Shown: positions 49,625 through 61,600 of the stretch, in pieces
How the letters are laid out: every line of letters starts with the position of its first letter
Numbering within the stretch: position 1 is the stretch's first letter
Origin: Diphasiastrum complanatum
Taxonomy: Eukaryota > Streptophyta > Lycopodiopsida > Lycopodiales > Lycopodiaceae
Length of the DNA: 64,000 nucleotides
NCBI GenBank assembly: GCA_029204225.1
Contig: CM055107.1
Location: 24,011,391-24,075,390 of the forward strand
Direction of reading: 5' to 3'
The notes under the pieces: model-generated
The model's input: the letters and a program-made list of their open reading frames with translations, nothing else
What the model was told of the DNA's origin: nothing
Databases searched by the model: none
Program-made: the position numbers and the translations under genes

Positions 49625-50166
49625 CTTTCAAAAGCTTAGAATATATTTTCAATTGATCAATCTAAACAATCGTTTGGGGGTACATGGGAGATTTTTTATT
49701 AAATATTAGACAATCATACAACAATTGTAGGAATAGCTCCTATAGGTATTGACTTTGAAAAGCTATTTTAGAAGATCCTGTGACGTATAGCAAACTTTTT
49801 GATGAACCGCATTTGTTGAAAGCCAAGCCATTGAAACTCTATTTTGATCTAGTAAGTATACTATCAATGGAATGATGGAAAGTCCAGAACTCAAGCATAT
49901 GTTTGACGAACATATGCTTCATCAACATTCATGCATGAGAAAAAGACTAAAAATTTCAATTTCTGAAATGCATATATACCCAATAATTGAAGGGAACATC
50001 TAATTAGTCTTTCATTCATGCATGAATCCATGGATAAGAGATCCTCTTATTCTTCGAGTAAAACACCTAGTCAAGGCATTTACGAAAGCTTCTTGTAGAA
50101 TCCTAGCTTCTTGTAGTTGAATGCCCAGAGCTCTAGCACATATTTTGACGAACATTGTTCGTCAAG

Positions 50167-50374
<208 letters not shown>

Positions 50375-50513
50375 GTCTAGTCAAATATTTAAACTCATCA
50401 TTGTAGATTTTATCCTCTTGTTTCTCAAAATCTAAGATTTAATCATTTTTCGTCGCTCACAAATTTGTCGATATGCATCTCTACTTTAGCAAGTGTATTC
50501 TTGTGTTGCAGAC

Positions 50514-53500
50514 ATGGACACTATCATTGAATCATCTTCTACACTTTTGGAGCATTCAAATGCATCAATTCTTCCAGAAATGAACATTGTAGTTTCTGAA
50601 CGGGTTGACATATCTAATAAAAATATGTGGTATATTGAATCAGTAGGACCAAATCAAGAAAATGGAGATATTTTTCTGTTTATGGATCTTGGTACTGGTG
50701 AATTCAAATGTTATGGGTGCATGCTTAGCATGGAAACTATTGTTTCTGCACAAGGAATTCCATGTTTGTTTGCGTGTGCTGAGTGTCAATGTTAGAAGGA
50801 CATACAAGGTTTGGAATTACAATTTGCATCGTATGCTCCTATTAAGATGGTTCCTAGTTTGAACAATATCGAGGGGTCCATGTCTCAAATGGGTTGGAAG
50901 ATACCAAACTAAACAGATCATATTGATGAATCTGGTATCACGTCTACTGAGGATATTGTTATAGGTTTCGAGAAAGTAAAAGAAATGTAATTGCGCACTG
51001 GAAAAGTACCAAGCTCAAGGGTTATGAAAAATGTTATCAAAGATGCTTCGAAAGGAAAATCTCGCGAACTGATAACCAACGATTTTATTTTGAAGAGGAG
51101 TGTACACTTGACAAAAATAGAGATAGAAGAATATGTAACAATGTGCGAAACAAAAAAAACCACAAATAACATCACTACGAGCATAGTCAAAAAAGGGAGG
51201 AAGTATTCAAAAACAACACTACCGGATGTGATTAATAAAAATCCGTCAAAAAAAAGTAGAAAATCTACTAATACCAAAAAAAGAATTGTGGAAAATGTAT
51301 CAAGCAAACATACTGAGATGGGGTCTTCGAGTGCATTGATTTCTATACCTGCTTCAACTACAATTTCAGAAAGAGCACATGAAGTCCTGAACAATGACTT
51401 TGGTGTTTCTAGTACAAGTCGGATCTTGAGTGGTAGCGAAAGCCATATTTGGTGGGATCAGTTTAAAGACATGTATCCTTTTGGTATGGAAAAGACGTTC
51501 CAAATTCCGGTTTCTATATGTGATCCAGCTGATGTCCACATTGTGTATAGGCCTTTAAATAAGCACCACCTTCATCAACTAATGATCGCATTTGCAAAAA
51601 AACCACATTCGGTTGACATGATTGCTGATCTTGTTCCATATGATGTTAGAACAAGAAGAATGAAATCAAAGAAGAAAGACTTCTCTCTTATAGATACTAC
51701 ATAATCTCAGGACAACATTCAATTACGGCTGCAAGAAAGCTATTGGAAGTACCTCATTGTCCATCACATTTCTTGAAAATTTTTGGTCATAGAACATCTA
51801 GAATATTGTGTGCTCAAGATGCTATTAGGTTTGTTAAGCTTTCAAGGACACAAAACGAATTGCATCAAGCAGTGTTGAAGAAAACACCATATCAAGATGC
51901 ACTTACTCAAGCTCGTCAACAATGGGAGCATTATGGCTGTCCAGCAAAGCCAATTGGAGGACACTCCACAGTGGATACAAAGTGGACGGTATGTCTAATT
52001 TTTGTTATTTGATTATAAGGGCTTTGTTTTGTGTTTTTTAAAATTTGTAGATTAATGCTATTAAGTATGTAATATTTGTTATTTTACTATGTAAATTAAT
52101 CCTTTTGTCTAATGTCTTGTGTAGGAATTTATTGATACGGTCAAAGTAACAATGGAAAAAATGAGCATTAAGCATGATATGCATATGATCCTTTGTGAGA
52201 GATCTTTGTTCGATAGAAATATGTTGCTGGACAACTGGCACGCATTTACTGGAAATTTGTGTTCGTTGCGTTCTGAAAAAGATGGTGACAAAATACAGGC
52301 CGACGAAACCACACCTCTCAGTGCTAGTTTGTTTCGTTGTATTCAAGGTTTGATGGAAGCTGAAATATACAAGATACAAGATCAAATCCTTTGAGGTAAA
52401 ATTCTTTTGAAGAGAATAAAAACTCTAAAAGACCACGAGGACATGGATGATGTTGCTCTCAAGTACAAATATAACAGGGTTTTGAAAAGTGCAATATGTG
52501 ACTCTTTGGGAAATCTTTCGGGCAATAAGAACTTAGTGTATGACGAAGTAGAGAGAAAGTATGGAATACAAGAAGGTACATACAAAAAAATATTGTAGTG
52601 TTGAGTGGATGAAAAACGCTATCAACAAAACAAAAAAGAAAGCAGAATTGCCAGAAACTGTGCAAAAAGACTTACAATTGGCCTATGCCAGGGTGTCTGG
52701 AATACAGCAATGCACTCTTGAAAAACCATGGAAAATATGTAATGCTGGACCTATGCTATCATGTTTTACTGAAGTGGTTGCAACTTGTGGCAATGACAAC
52801 GATATCGGCTTGGTTATCTTAGATACAAAACTCACAAGGAAAAGATGTCGAATGGACGACAGAGTCATTTAAAAGGTTGGTTGATTGTATTGCGAATATC
52901 CACTCAGGTAATTCATATGTTCTTATTGTGTTTGTTCCATATGGTCCTCCGTTGTATCATCTAGAAAACACCTTGAAACACATAGTAGGTTCATTTTCTA
53001 TACAATATGGATCATATACCAAGGGAAACATGCATACCAAAAAGTATATTCTCAGTTATGATCTTTGTATAGTTATGGCATTCATATCCAAGACAGAAGA
53101 AAAGAAAGATTGGAAAGGTTTTATAGATATTGGTGGCAATCAAATGCCATCCATTATCTACCAGGAAGTTGAAGATGATGTTGATGAAGACACTATGGCC
53201 GATGTAGAGTTGTTAGAAGAAAAATCAAAAGCTACAATTTTTTATGAACAATGCCACCTTGTTGGAGGAGGAATAAGCAAATATCCTAAGGATCGTCAAC
53301 TATATGTCAATATAATCTCTTCGTTTTGTCCCAAAGGAAAAGTGGTAATCGATACTTATACTGGAGAATATGGTATGAGAGAAGCATTACGAAATGAAAG
53401 AAATACAGCCACCTTTGTAAATAGCTCATGTGAAAAAAAAATTCTCGAGGGCTATTGTTCTATGATGGTTGATGTTCTTTCCAAAGTAAATTTTTTTTAT

Positions 53501-53749
53501 AGAAGTGCAAGTTTGCACAAGGACCACAATAAGGATAATGTCACAATAGACGATGCACAAGAAAAACTTTCCGAAGACTTTTTGAAATCATTGGATTAAG
53601 CATCACAAGATCTCCAAGTTTATGATATCCAAAAAGATACTTTGTATGAAGATCCAAATATCAATGCTAGTAGAGAATTCTCTATGGAGGCCAATATACC
53701 TATGGGCATTTCACAACAATTACTACAAGAAGAACAGGTAGATACATAG
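50514..53749 (+). pseudogene. ParB-like domain plus DNA-methyltransferase-like protein, degenerate
   Basis: The frame starts at ATG 50514 after an acceptor-like TTGTGTTGCAG. In-frame stops are TAG 50793-50795, TAA 50910-50912, TAA 50988-50990, TGA 52392-52394 and probably TAA 53597-53599 (the frame stays open to TAG 53747-53749). Frameshifts lie near 51660-51695, at an A7 run near 52585, and near 52840. A basic Lys/Ser-rich linker (about 51150-51300) precedes a ParB/sulfiredoxin-like domain at about 51450-51970: FQIPVSICD, LHQLMIAFAKKPHSVDMI, YYIISGQHSITAARKLLEV and KLSRTQNE. A GT-AG intron follows at 51989-52124. The carboxyl part resembles N6-adenine/N4-cytosine methyltransferases: GLVILDTKL in the motif IV position, YVLIVFVPYG, then KYPKDRQLYVNIISSFCPKG and VVIDTYTGEYGMREALRNER like motif I. 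The usual D-P-P-Y/W is replaced by D-T-K-L, so catalysis is doubtful. Role inferred only: sequence-directed DNA modification or partition-like DNA binding. No close family is recognised. Confidence 0.65.
51989..52124 (+). other. Spliceosomal intron in the ParB-methyltransferase pseudogene
   Basis: The 136-base segment begins GTATGT after an AAGTGGACG codon end and finishes TTGTGTAG before GAATTTATTGATAC. It is AT-rich and full of stops, while frames on both sides join in phase. Its presence argues for a resident plant gene rather than bacterial contamination. Confidence 0.7.
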
Positions 53750-54035
53750 TTAGCGGGATCTACGATAAGAGACAAAATAAATTTCTTTTTGATTACGTTG
53801 TTTATGTTCAATATTTTCATTATATTGGACAAGGATGATTATATGAATTTGTTTTTTGAGCTACAAGATTAAAATTCACTACTTGTTAGTTCAATTATTG
53901 TTGGTTTCTTTAAAGTATTAACTTGACTTCTTGTCCTTTACAATACACGTAGCACTTTGAATTATAATTTTAACTATGCATTCTAAAATTTCACAAAGTT
54001 AAAAATCACAATTTAAATGATCTTTTAAAATTTAC

Positions 54036-54823
54036 TGTAGTGGGTTTCTTTCCTTGCCTAACCTGAATCCAAGATCTAGTCAATCTAGCATCAAAGAGAC
54101 GGAGTTAGTTGTCATGCGGAGGTTCGTTCTCATGAGAGCGATAGTATAGTTCAGATTTCAACATGAATGGAGGATCTAACACTAACATCCATTAACACTA
54201 AGCATTAACACTACATCTATTAACCCTACTTCCATTAACCCTAAATCCACAACAATGATAGAAACTTACTCTTCTCTCTCTCCCTTTCTCTCTCACAAAA
54301 AGCATAAGAAATAGCAATCCCAATAATGATCAAATCCAACAATTAGCAAAATCCAAAGAAATCATGAGAAATGGAGGAAAAGAGAGGAAGAGCAAGGACA
54401 TTCGTCAATCCATTTCTAAAGAGAACCAATCTGCTTTATTGAAATAAGGAAATGAACATGAGGAGCAACTCGAGTTGGTCCTTTTTTATAGTAGAGAGGA
54501 GGACCCTGGCCTCTGAATACTATTGGTCCAGTCTTGCCTCTTTTTTATTCAGATTTAAAAAAGTGGGAACCATCAAAATTGGAGGGAAACCCAACTTTCA
54601 CTAACTTGACATTTAGGCCCTGCGACATTAAAAGTCCCGCAAAAAGGCTTAAAGTCCTTTTATTGACTTTCTAATTAATCAAATAACTATGTGATCATTG
54701 GGTTGGACTTACACACACAAAGTGCCAAATCCCTCTCACTTATTAACTAGGGTTAGGGTTGCCTTGGGATCCGCAAACCCTCCAATAGTATCCCCCACCA
54801 AAACTGGTGGTGGTCCCACGACA
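54036..54823 (-). repeat. 3' LTR of the Gypsy element
   Basis: On the plus strand it opens TGTAGTGGG; CCCACGACA at 54815-54823 is the matching end with one change. It aligns with the right LTR from its first base with a few substitutions. It contains a CT-rich tract and repeated ATTAACCCTA-like words. No strong polypurine tract is visible on the interior side, so the inner boundary is uncertain by up to about 15 bases. Confidence 0.85.
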
Positions 54824-54837
54824 CCTGCAATATGCAG

Positions 54838-57764
54838 TTATTGGGGACTTTTATTGGCTTTGCGCCGAATCTTAATTAAATGATAATGCACCTTCTCCAT
54901 AAAGTCAAGGCGCGCAGTATTGAAATCCAAATTATGTGGCAAGAAACAACGGTGGGCTCCGGCAATCCACTTGGAAGTTGTCCATGAGGTGAAGCGAGAT
55001 TCCCAAGAGCCTCCCATCATAGCCGCACAAAAATACAATCGAGCAATCGGCAGTTGATCTTTGATTTGCTCTGAGGCCATCAGCTTATTTGGATCAAATG
55101 CCAGGGTAGAAAGGCAATCATCCCATTTGGTTGCCACTGACGCCAACAGAGTTAGATCTTTTACAAACATTGCCGATTGTCGCACTGTTGGATCTGGAGA
55201 GTGGACATACTCTCTCTGATATGCCTGTAAGGCCCGGTGGAAATCCACTGAAATATTCCAGCTATAAGACTGGTGGATGATTGGCCAATTGGGCGTATGG
55301 ATGGTGATTTTATCCATAGCCAATCCCAAGTCTTTCCATTTTTGTCTTCGCGACATTGGCACGTAATAAGGATCTACCCGCAACTGGCGAGGGCTGGCGA
55401 CGTAACTCCTAATTGATTCCGGAGTTTTCTCAAAAACCGTGATTCTCCATGTCGGCTGCTCTCCCAGTGCAGGTATTTTGTCCAATTCTTTGCCAGCCTC
55501 GATCTCGGAGGTCTTAAATTTGAGAACCCATCCACCACGTGAGGACTCATGTGGTTGATGCTTTAAGAAGGTCTGGATCTGGTCCTCGATGCTGATGGGC
55601 CTTCTGAATAAATGGCCTGTCCTTGATGAGGATGGACCCGCTTGTACTGCCGGTATAGTTGGCGATTGATCTGCTAGATCGGGAGCTCCCCCTTGGTCCA
55701 TGCTCGAATCAACCCCTGTATCCATCTGTACATCTTCTTGGCATGAAGGGGAGAATTGCGGCATGACCGGGATGGGGATTTGTGGTCCGGCTTCCAACAC
55801 TTGAGCAGCAGCTTTTTCATAGGCATTGATGATTTCTTTTGCCTTTTCCAACTCGGTTGAAGCTGCTCCTTTGAACCTATCAAAGCGGCCTTGGAATCCC
55901 TGAAGGGCCACTTTGTATGTTTCCACTTTCTTGAACAAATATGCAATCTCCGTCGGTGTGACCGGATGATCGGGTATTTGTGTTTGCGGATACGCATCAC
56001 GCTCAAGGGTGGTCGCATCCAATTCACCTTGAAGCCGTGTACGATCTTGTTTGGCCATTTGTAACTGCCCCTTCAGCAGCTGCACCTGTTGCTTGGCATC
56101 TTGCACTACCTTATCTACCTGATCCTGTGCGGTTGTCAGGGCATTTTGTAGGGAGCTGATGTAGGTTTCCAAGCGATCAGCTTGTTGCTGGGCCAATGTC
56201 CTTTTTCTTTCCGTCTTTTCTTCATGTTGCTTGGCTATCTTCACCTCTCGATCCAACTGGACAATTTTTTGGCTAATCAGAGTGTCTTCAAATCCTAAAC
56301 CAGAGATCCTCTGTTCTATTTCTTTTTTTTTTTATCCAGCATAGACTGGATCACTTGCCCAAGGCTTGAAACTAACCCGAGAGCATCACCAAAATCGATA
56401 GTCATGGAGGTGGCAGCAACAGGAGACCCTGATGGTACTATCCGTGGTAGGCGTGGAATAGGTGCCAAAGTCTCTTCTTCTTCAAAAATATCCTCGTCTT
56501 CAAACCCTTCAGGCACCATGGTGTCGAACTGCTTTGGTGACTTTACAGCTGTGTCGACCCGAAGTGTGGCTGGGCTACCTTGTGTGGGTGGTTGCTGACT
56601 GGCATCTTCGACACCAACAGTAGCTTCATGGATATGTTCGAATCCTCTTCCAGGGGATTGGGGTTCAAAGGGTGCTGGGCTCTGAGGCATTTCAAAGATT
56701 TTGGTGGCCCCAAGGGGGTCGGAATCATCGAAAATATCCATGAAGAACTATGTGTTGGGTGAGGTTGCTTCGGTGTGCGGGGGTGAGGCGGCCTGGGCAG
56801 CTGTGATGGGAATGGCAGGCCCAATGGTCACAGACTGTCCTTGTATGGGAGCAGAGGCAAGGGAAGCATCAGAGATGAGGGGAATGGGAAGTTAAGTGCG
56901 AACAGCAGCAGGGGGTGGAAGCGCAGCTGACGAGGTATGTCTAGTACAACGTCGTGATGTGAAAGGCGAGTCAGGAATTACGATCTCGCTGCGTGGACGA
57001 CGACGACTATGAGAACTTGAGGCCTGGTGAGATGACTCGGCTGGTGCTTCTTCATAAACCAAAAGCACAGAATCCAGGTGGAAGCCATGGATTCTGTTTT
57101 CTAAGTGAGAAGTGGCTAAGAGGGACAATAGAGAGCCAGCGGCGAACTGCTGCTTTGTATTGGCCTTAATAACTCGCTTGAGCTCACCAGAAACAGTCCT
57201 GAACCAATTATAAGATTCAAGAGGGGCTTTGGCCAACTTGATGTGGGACTCCACTATCCTGTGACGGATTTGAGATGTGATGTGGTCTTTCCTGAGGTTG
57301 CCAACCATCAAGAAATGATTCAACAATTGGGCAGCGGCGTGGATGGAAGGCTAAGTGATGGCTTCCATAAGGTAACCATCATTAGTCCAATGCACATCGT
57401 TGGTGAGGTCAATGTATGGCTTAATGGGTTGTTTGGCATGCTTGTGATTGGGTGAGGTGTGCGTCCTGGATGAGATTCCTATAGTTGCAAGTGCGGCCTT
57501 AGTGATGCGCACCTTGTGTGTGGCTCCTTGGAAGGTGATGTAAAACTTGGATTTCTCTTCCTTCCACGTACTGAAGGCAAGAGTGATGAAATCCATATTG
57601 ATGCGTCTCGAAAAGGCTCTCTCATGAATACCCATTGCAGTAAGTAGAGGCTCCGCAAGGGTCATCCACTGAGTGACCATGCGAAGAATCATGATGTCCA
57701 TTGCAGATGGGACATCACGATGGATAGTATAGCGCGGAGACTGGGAAGTATCGGTAGAAGACAT
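54838..57764 (-). pseudogene. Extra long reading frame of the Gypsy element, unknown function
   Basis: It is read from ATG 57764 (MSSTDTSQSPRYTIHRD) on the same strand as gag-pol. One frame is kept to about 56316 with in-frame stops at 57351-57353 (TAG), about 56892-56894 (TAA) and about 56745 (TAG). It then shifts in an A-run near 56320 and continues to TAA at 54838-54840, touching the LTR. In order it has a globular first third with tryptophans, a basic Ser/Arg patch (HSRRRPRSEIVIPDSP), an acidic proline-rich part, a coiled-coil stretch (about 56250-55900, heptad-like Gln/Leu/Lys), and a Trp-rich carboxyl region. I see no integrase, RNase H, envelope or transposase motif. About 970 codons in total. 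Confidence 0.7.
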
Positions 57765-58124
57765 GATGATCAGAAAGGAATTATAACCGCGTGAGAATGT
57801 ATCATAAGGCAATGCGGGAAATTTGGAAGGCTTGGTTTGCAAGAAAAATTCGCAAGAGCTTCGCTAGCACAAGTGAGGAATGAATCAAATTCAACCAACT
57901 TATAGGTGAATTTGGTGGGTCCATTACACTGAATAGTAGTTGGGCTGATCAGTTCTGAACAAAAATTTGCAGGTATGTACAGTATTGTAAAAATAGACTA
58001 TAAAAATTGCGACGAAGGTTTCTAGGGATCTGAACCTATCAGGTGAACGTTTTCTAGGGCTAGCGAAGGATGAACCTTTGCCCAGGAGGGCCCTTCGCCC
58101 AGGTACTATCATAAATGCTTTTTT
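57765..58124 (-). other. Junction between Gypsy RT and the extra frame
   Basis: RT ends in APILL and a stop at about 58122. The segment after it contains GCGAAGG and TTCGCC words (58010-58105) like those scattered through the leader at 62.6-63.3 kb. The junction may therefore derive from leader-like sequence. Confidence 0.5.
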
Positions 58125-59633
58125 TTACAACAATATTGGTGCTGAAGATAATGCTTTTTTTAACTTTTCAAAGGCTTCTAACACCTCTACTGTCCAAAGA
58201 GGAACAATAGTTAATTTGTATATAGGTCGTGCTAAATCCGCAAAGAAGATAATAAAAATTCGATAGTAGTTCGCATGAACCATAAACACATAAACTCCTC
58301 GAATTGTTGCTGGCGGTGGCAATTCCACAATAACTTTGATCTTAGAGTAATCGGTGGCAATACCATGTCTTGATATCACATGTCCAAGCACCACTCCGTG
58401 AGAAACCCATATCTGGAATTTTTCTGGATTTAGAAAAATTTGATATTTGCGGCATCTTTCAAAGACTTTCTCCAATCGATCCAGGTGGTCTGTATCTGTA
58501 CTATGAACTCCCAAGTCGTCCAAGTAAATTTCAAAGAATTTCTGCAGATAATCTTTAAAGGCAAATTGCATTACTCTTTGGAATGAACTTGGTGCATTAT
58601 AGAGTCCAAACGACATTACTTTGTAAGCATAGGTGCTTCATTCTGTTGCAAAAGCAGTTTTGTGGCGATCGGCATGTGTAATCTTAACCTGGTTGTAACT
58701 ACTAAATCCATCTAGGAAACTATAAGCTTCTGCTCCAGCAAGACGATCCAAAATGCTTTTAGTAAAAGGTAACGGAAAGTGATTCTTCCGTGTCACTTTA
58801 TTCAATGCTTTGAGATTCACACAGATTCGCAATTTCCCATTTTTCTTAGGAACAATGACAATCAGTGAAATCCATTCGGTATGCTCAATCTCATAAATAA
58901 AATCGGTGTCAAGCAATCTCTGAAGTTCTTTCTTCATCAGATCTGCCACATTAGGATTACAGCGATAGAACTTTGTAACCTTTGGTACTGCATCAGGTAC
59001 TAAAGTTATGGTATGTTCAATAACTGATGTCGAAATACCCTTCAAATCTTGATAAGTCCATGCAAAACAATCTTGATACTTAATAAGTAGCAAACGGAGT
59101 GCTTGATACTGTTCAGGAGTAAGTTGTGATCCCACTTGTACAATCTTTTTTGGTTCTCCTGGTTCTGCAAGATTCATTGGCTGCGTCCTAGCTGGGCCAT
59201 CGTAAACCTCTTTAGATTCCGGCATGTGTTCTTCAGGTTCACGATGTGCTTTAGGTAACATGATAACCACATCATCCAGTGTATAACGTTTAAAATGCTC
59301 TGGCATATCATGTTGGACTACATTTGCTTGTTCTTTTTTGAAAGGACTTGTCTTGGATCTTCGTTTAGTCTTCTTAGCAGGAATTGATCGTGGAGGTGAT
59401 GACTTCCGGGATGATAAATCTTTCTTCGCAGGTGAAGACTTCCTAGATGATGATGTCTTGATGGAGATCTGACTTGAAGAATCATTCTTGACTTTTCCTT
59501 TGTCTTTATCCAATAGAGGTGGCACTTCCTTTAAATCAAACTTTTGAGAGGGATTTTCCCATTTCAGGACTGTATTATAATGTTGCTTTGCTTGTTTCTT
59601 CGTCATTGAACCTGTCATCCTGTCTCTCTTCAA
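58125..59633 (-). pseudogene. Gypsy reverse transcriptase, broken
   Basis: The frame holds LLLIKYQDCFAWTYQDLKGI, ELQRLLDTDFIYEI, WISLIVIVPKKNGKLRICV, YSFLDGFSSYNQVKI, then a TGA at 58638-58640 where TGG is expected. It goes on with VMSFGLYNAPSSFQRVM, the catalytic FEIYLDDLGVHS (YLDD, about 58510-58530) and SHGVVLGHVIS. It ends with NYYRIFI and WTVEVLEAFEKLKKALSSAP, the start of the connection to RNase H. It is in another frame than gag-protease; the shift is near 59640. The segment before RT is Lys/Ser-rich. Confidence 0.9.
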
Positions 59634-60856
59634 TATAGCTGCTTTGGGCGATTTGATTGTTGATCATCAGGAACATTACGCACTCCAAATCTGGTTGGAT
59701 CCATATGATGTAGAATCTGTTCATCCGTAAGTTCTGCATTGCCATTGTAAGTTAAGACATGGCTCATTGGTATGAGATCATCCTCAATTGGATCTGGTAT
59801 AGGTTCTGTTGATATCCAGACTACATTCAACACATTTAGTGGAAACGTGATTGGCATATCCAAAGTTCGATCTAACAAGAAAATCTCGCTCATCTCTGAT
59901 TGAATATCTTGTTGACACATATATCCTGCTGTACAATCAATTGTTGCAAGAGCTTCGTTCCAATTGACAGTATCCGTTTGAGAATCGTAGTGAACTCCCA
60001 ATTCTTTCTCTGGTTGATCACAAGTGTGATTCGTTGTTGATGAATCATCATCCGCTTTTTGAACCACTGGCTTGACAGTCCAAGTCGTAGGATCAATTTT
60101 AACTGCACATTCACGATTTTTAAAAGTGATTTTGCCGGTACCCCAGTTATGGATTACTTGCGCAACTCGTAACCATGGACGTCCTAAGAGAACTCGGTAG
60201 ACATTTGGTGCTTCTGGTAAGTCCATCACGACGAAAGTAATGACGAATTGTACTCCTGCAATCCTGACAGGTATATCTTCCACCATTCCTCGTGGACAAA
60301 CCGTCGTTTGATCAACTAGCTTAATAGCAAAAGTAGCAGGCTTAATCTTTGTAAGGCCCCATTTTGTACATAGCTTTGTAGAAATCAGGTTAACTCCTGA
60401 ACCGCCGTCTATCATGGCTGTTTCTTTAGAAAATTGTCCATGTTGTATTGGCAGAGTGATATTCTTTTGTTCACTTTCCCAAGCTGCTCCAACATGTAGT
60501 ACATCCTTAGATTCTTCAAATCCAGCACAAAAGAGCGGCTCCTGATGGTCTTCTGATTCTTCTTGAGCTAACTTTTGCGCTAAGACTTCTTTTGCTTTTG
60601 GCACCAACTTTAGGAGCTCTCCCAATGAAATATTGATCTTGCTAGACAAAATATTCATGAGTAATTCTGTATGTGGTGCTTCCGGTTCCGTCATCTTGAA
60701 GGGTTCTTCGTGATGATGTAATTGATCATTCATATCTGTACGTAAATTTCTTGAAGGTTGCAATCGTGAAGACCGAACTCCAACTGTTACTTTAGCAGCT
60801 TCAAGTTCTCCTTCTTCTTGCAAATGCTTAATCCACTGTCTCATATCCTGAAATCT
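59630..60856 (-). pseudogene. Gypsy aspartic protease region
   Basis: It shares the frame of gag but is separated from it by TGA 60857-60859. The protease active site is AMIDGGSGVNLIS (about 60380-60420), with the flap and carboxyl part as YRVLLGRPWLRVAQVIHNW and GKITFKN. The DGGSGVN form is typical of plant Gypsy elements. A stretch before it (ISLGELLKLVPKAKE) is of the kind that precedes protease in these elements. Confidence 0.85.
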
Positions 60857-61600
60857 TCATTTTTTTGCATTAAGATTTGGATAAACTTCCGATGTTGTTG
60901 GTGTATCGTTCAATGGTATAGAATCGGCAGGTATTGAATCCACTACTGGTTCTTTTTGCTTTTGTGCTCTGGTGACCACCATCAAGGGTGCACTTGGTTT
61001 ATTATGAGCTACCGATCCTTGCTTGATTGTTATCAAATTTACAGGTGTTGTAGCTGGTGGTGGCTTCGGTCTTGCTGGACAGTCTTTATAGCAATGCCCA
61101 TATCCACAATCATGATAAAATGGTACAAATTTTCCTTTATTTGGGCATTCTGCAACTCTGTGATTTTTTCCACATGCAAAGCATCCAAGTGGTGCTCTGG
61201 CCCAATTTCTCGAGGCTTGTTGTTGAGCGGCAACATAAATGGCATATTGTTCTGAAGATCCACCTTCCTGATCATTACCATAGCTCCATTGCTCAACACT
61301 TTCGTAAGGTTTTGGTTCCATCAAATTGGCAGGAGGAGCGGAGTGCTTTGGTAGGGCAGGCAAGGCTAGACGCTCCGGGTATCCAAGAGTAGATTGTCGT
61401 AGTCTTGCTGCTGGATTGCCTCCATACTGTGGATCTCGATATCCCATCTGGGCATATCGTTGCTGAATCATCCGAGGGTTGAAGTTGCGAAAGGCAGTCT
61501 CATGGTCAGGTGAATTACACAGATGGCAAACACTGATTGCCATTCGTTTTTTTAATTGAGAACACTCGTTCACTGTGTGATTTCTTGTACAAATAGAACA
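60857..61600 (-). pseudogene. Gypsy nucleocapsid region with zinc knuckles
   Basis: It is in frame with gag but cut off by TAG 61601-61603. A CX2CX3HX4C knuckle follows at once (CSICTRNHTVNEC), then CHLCNSPDHE. Near 61180-61060 are CFACGKNHRVAEC and a second YHDCGYGHCYKDC motif. These bind RNA in the particle. The frame ends at TGA 60857-60859. Confidence 0.8.

Noticed and set aside
50514-53749. Restoration of the in-frame stops by U-to-C RNA editing
   Set aside because: Such editing is known in organelles of some non-seed plants, not for nuclear genes, and frameshifts are present too. Decay is simpler.
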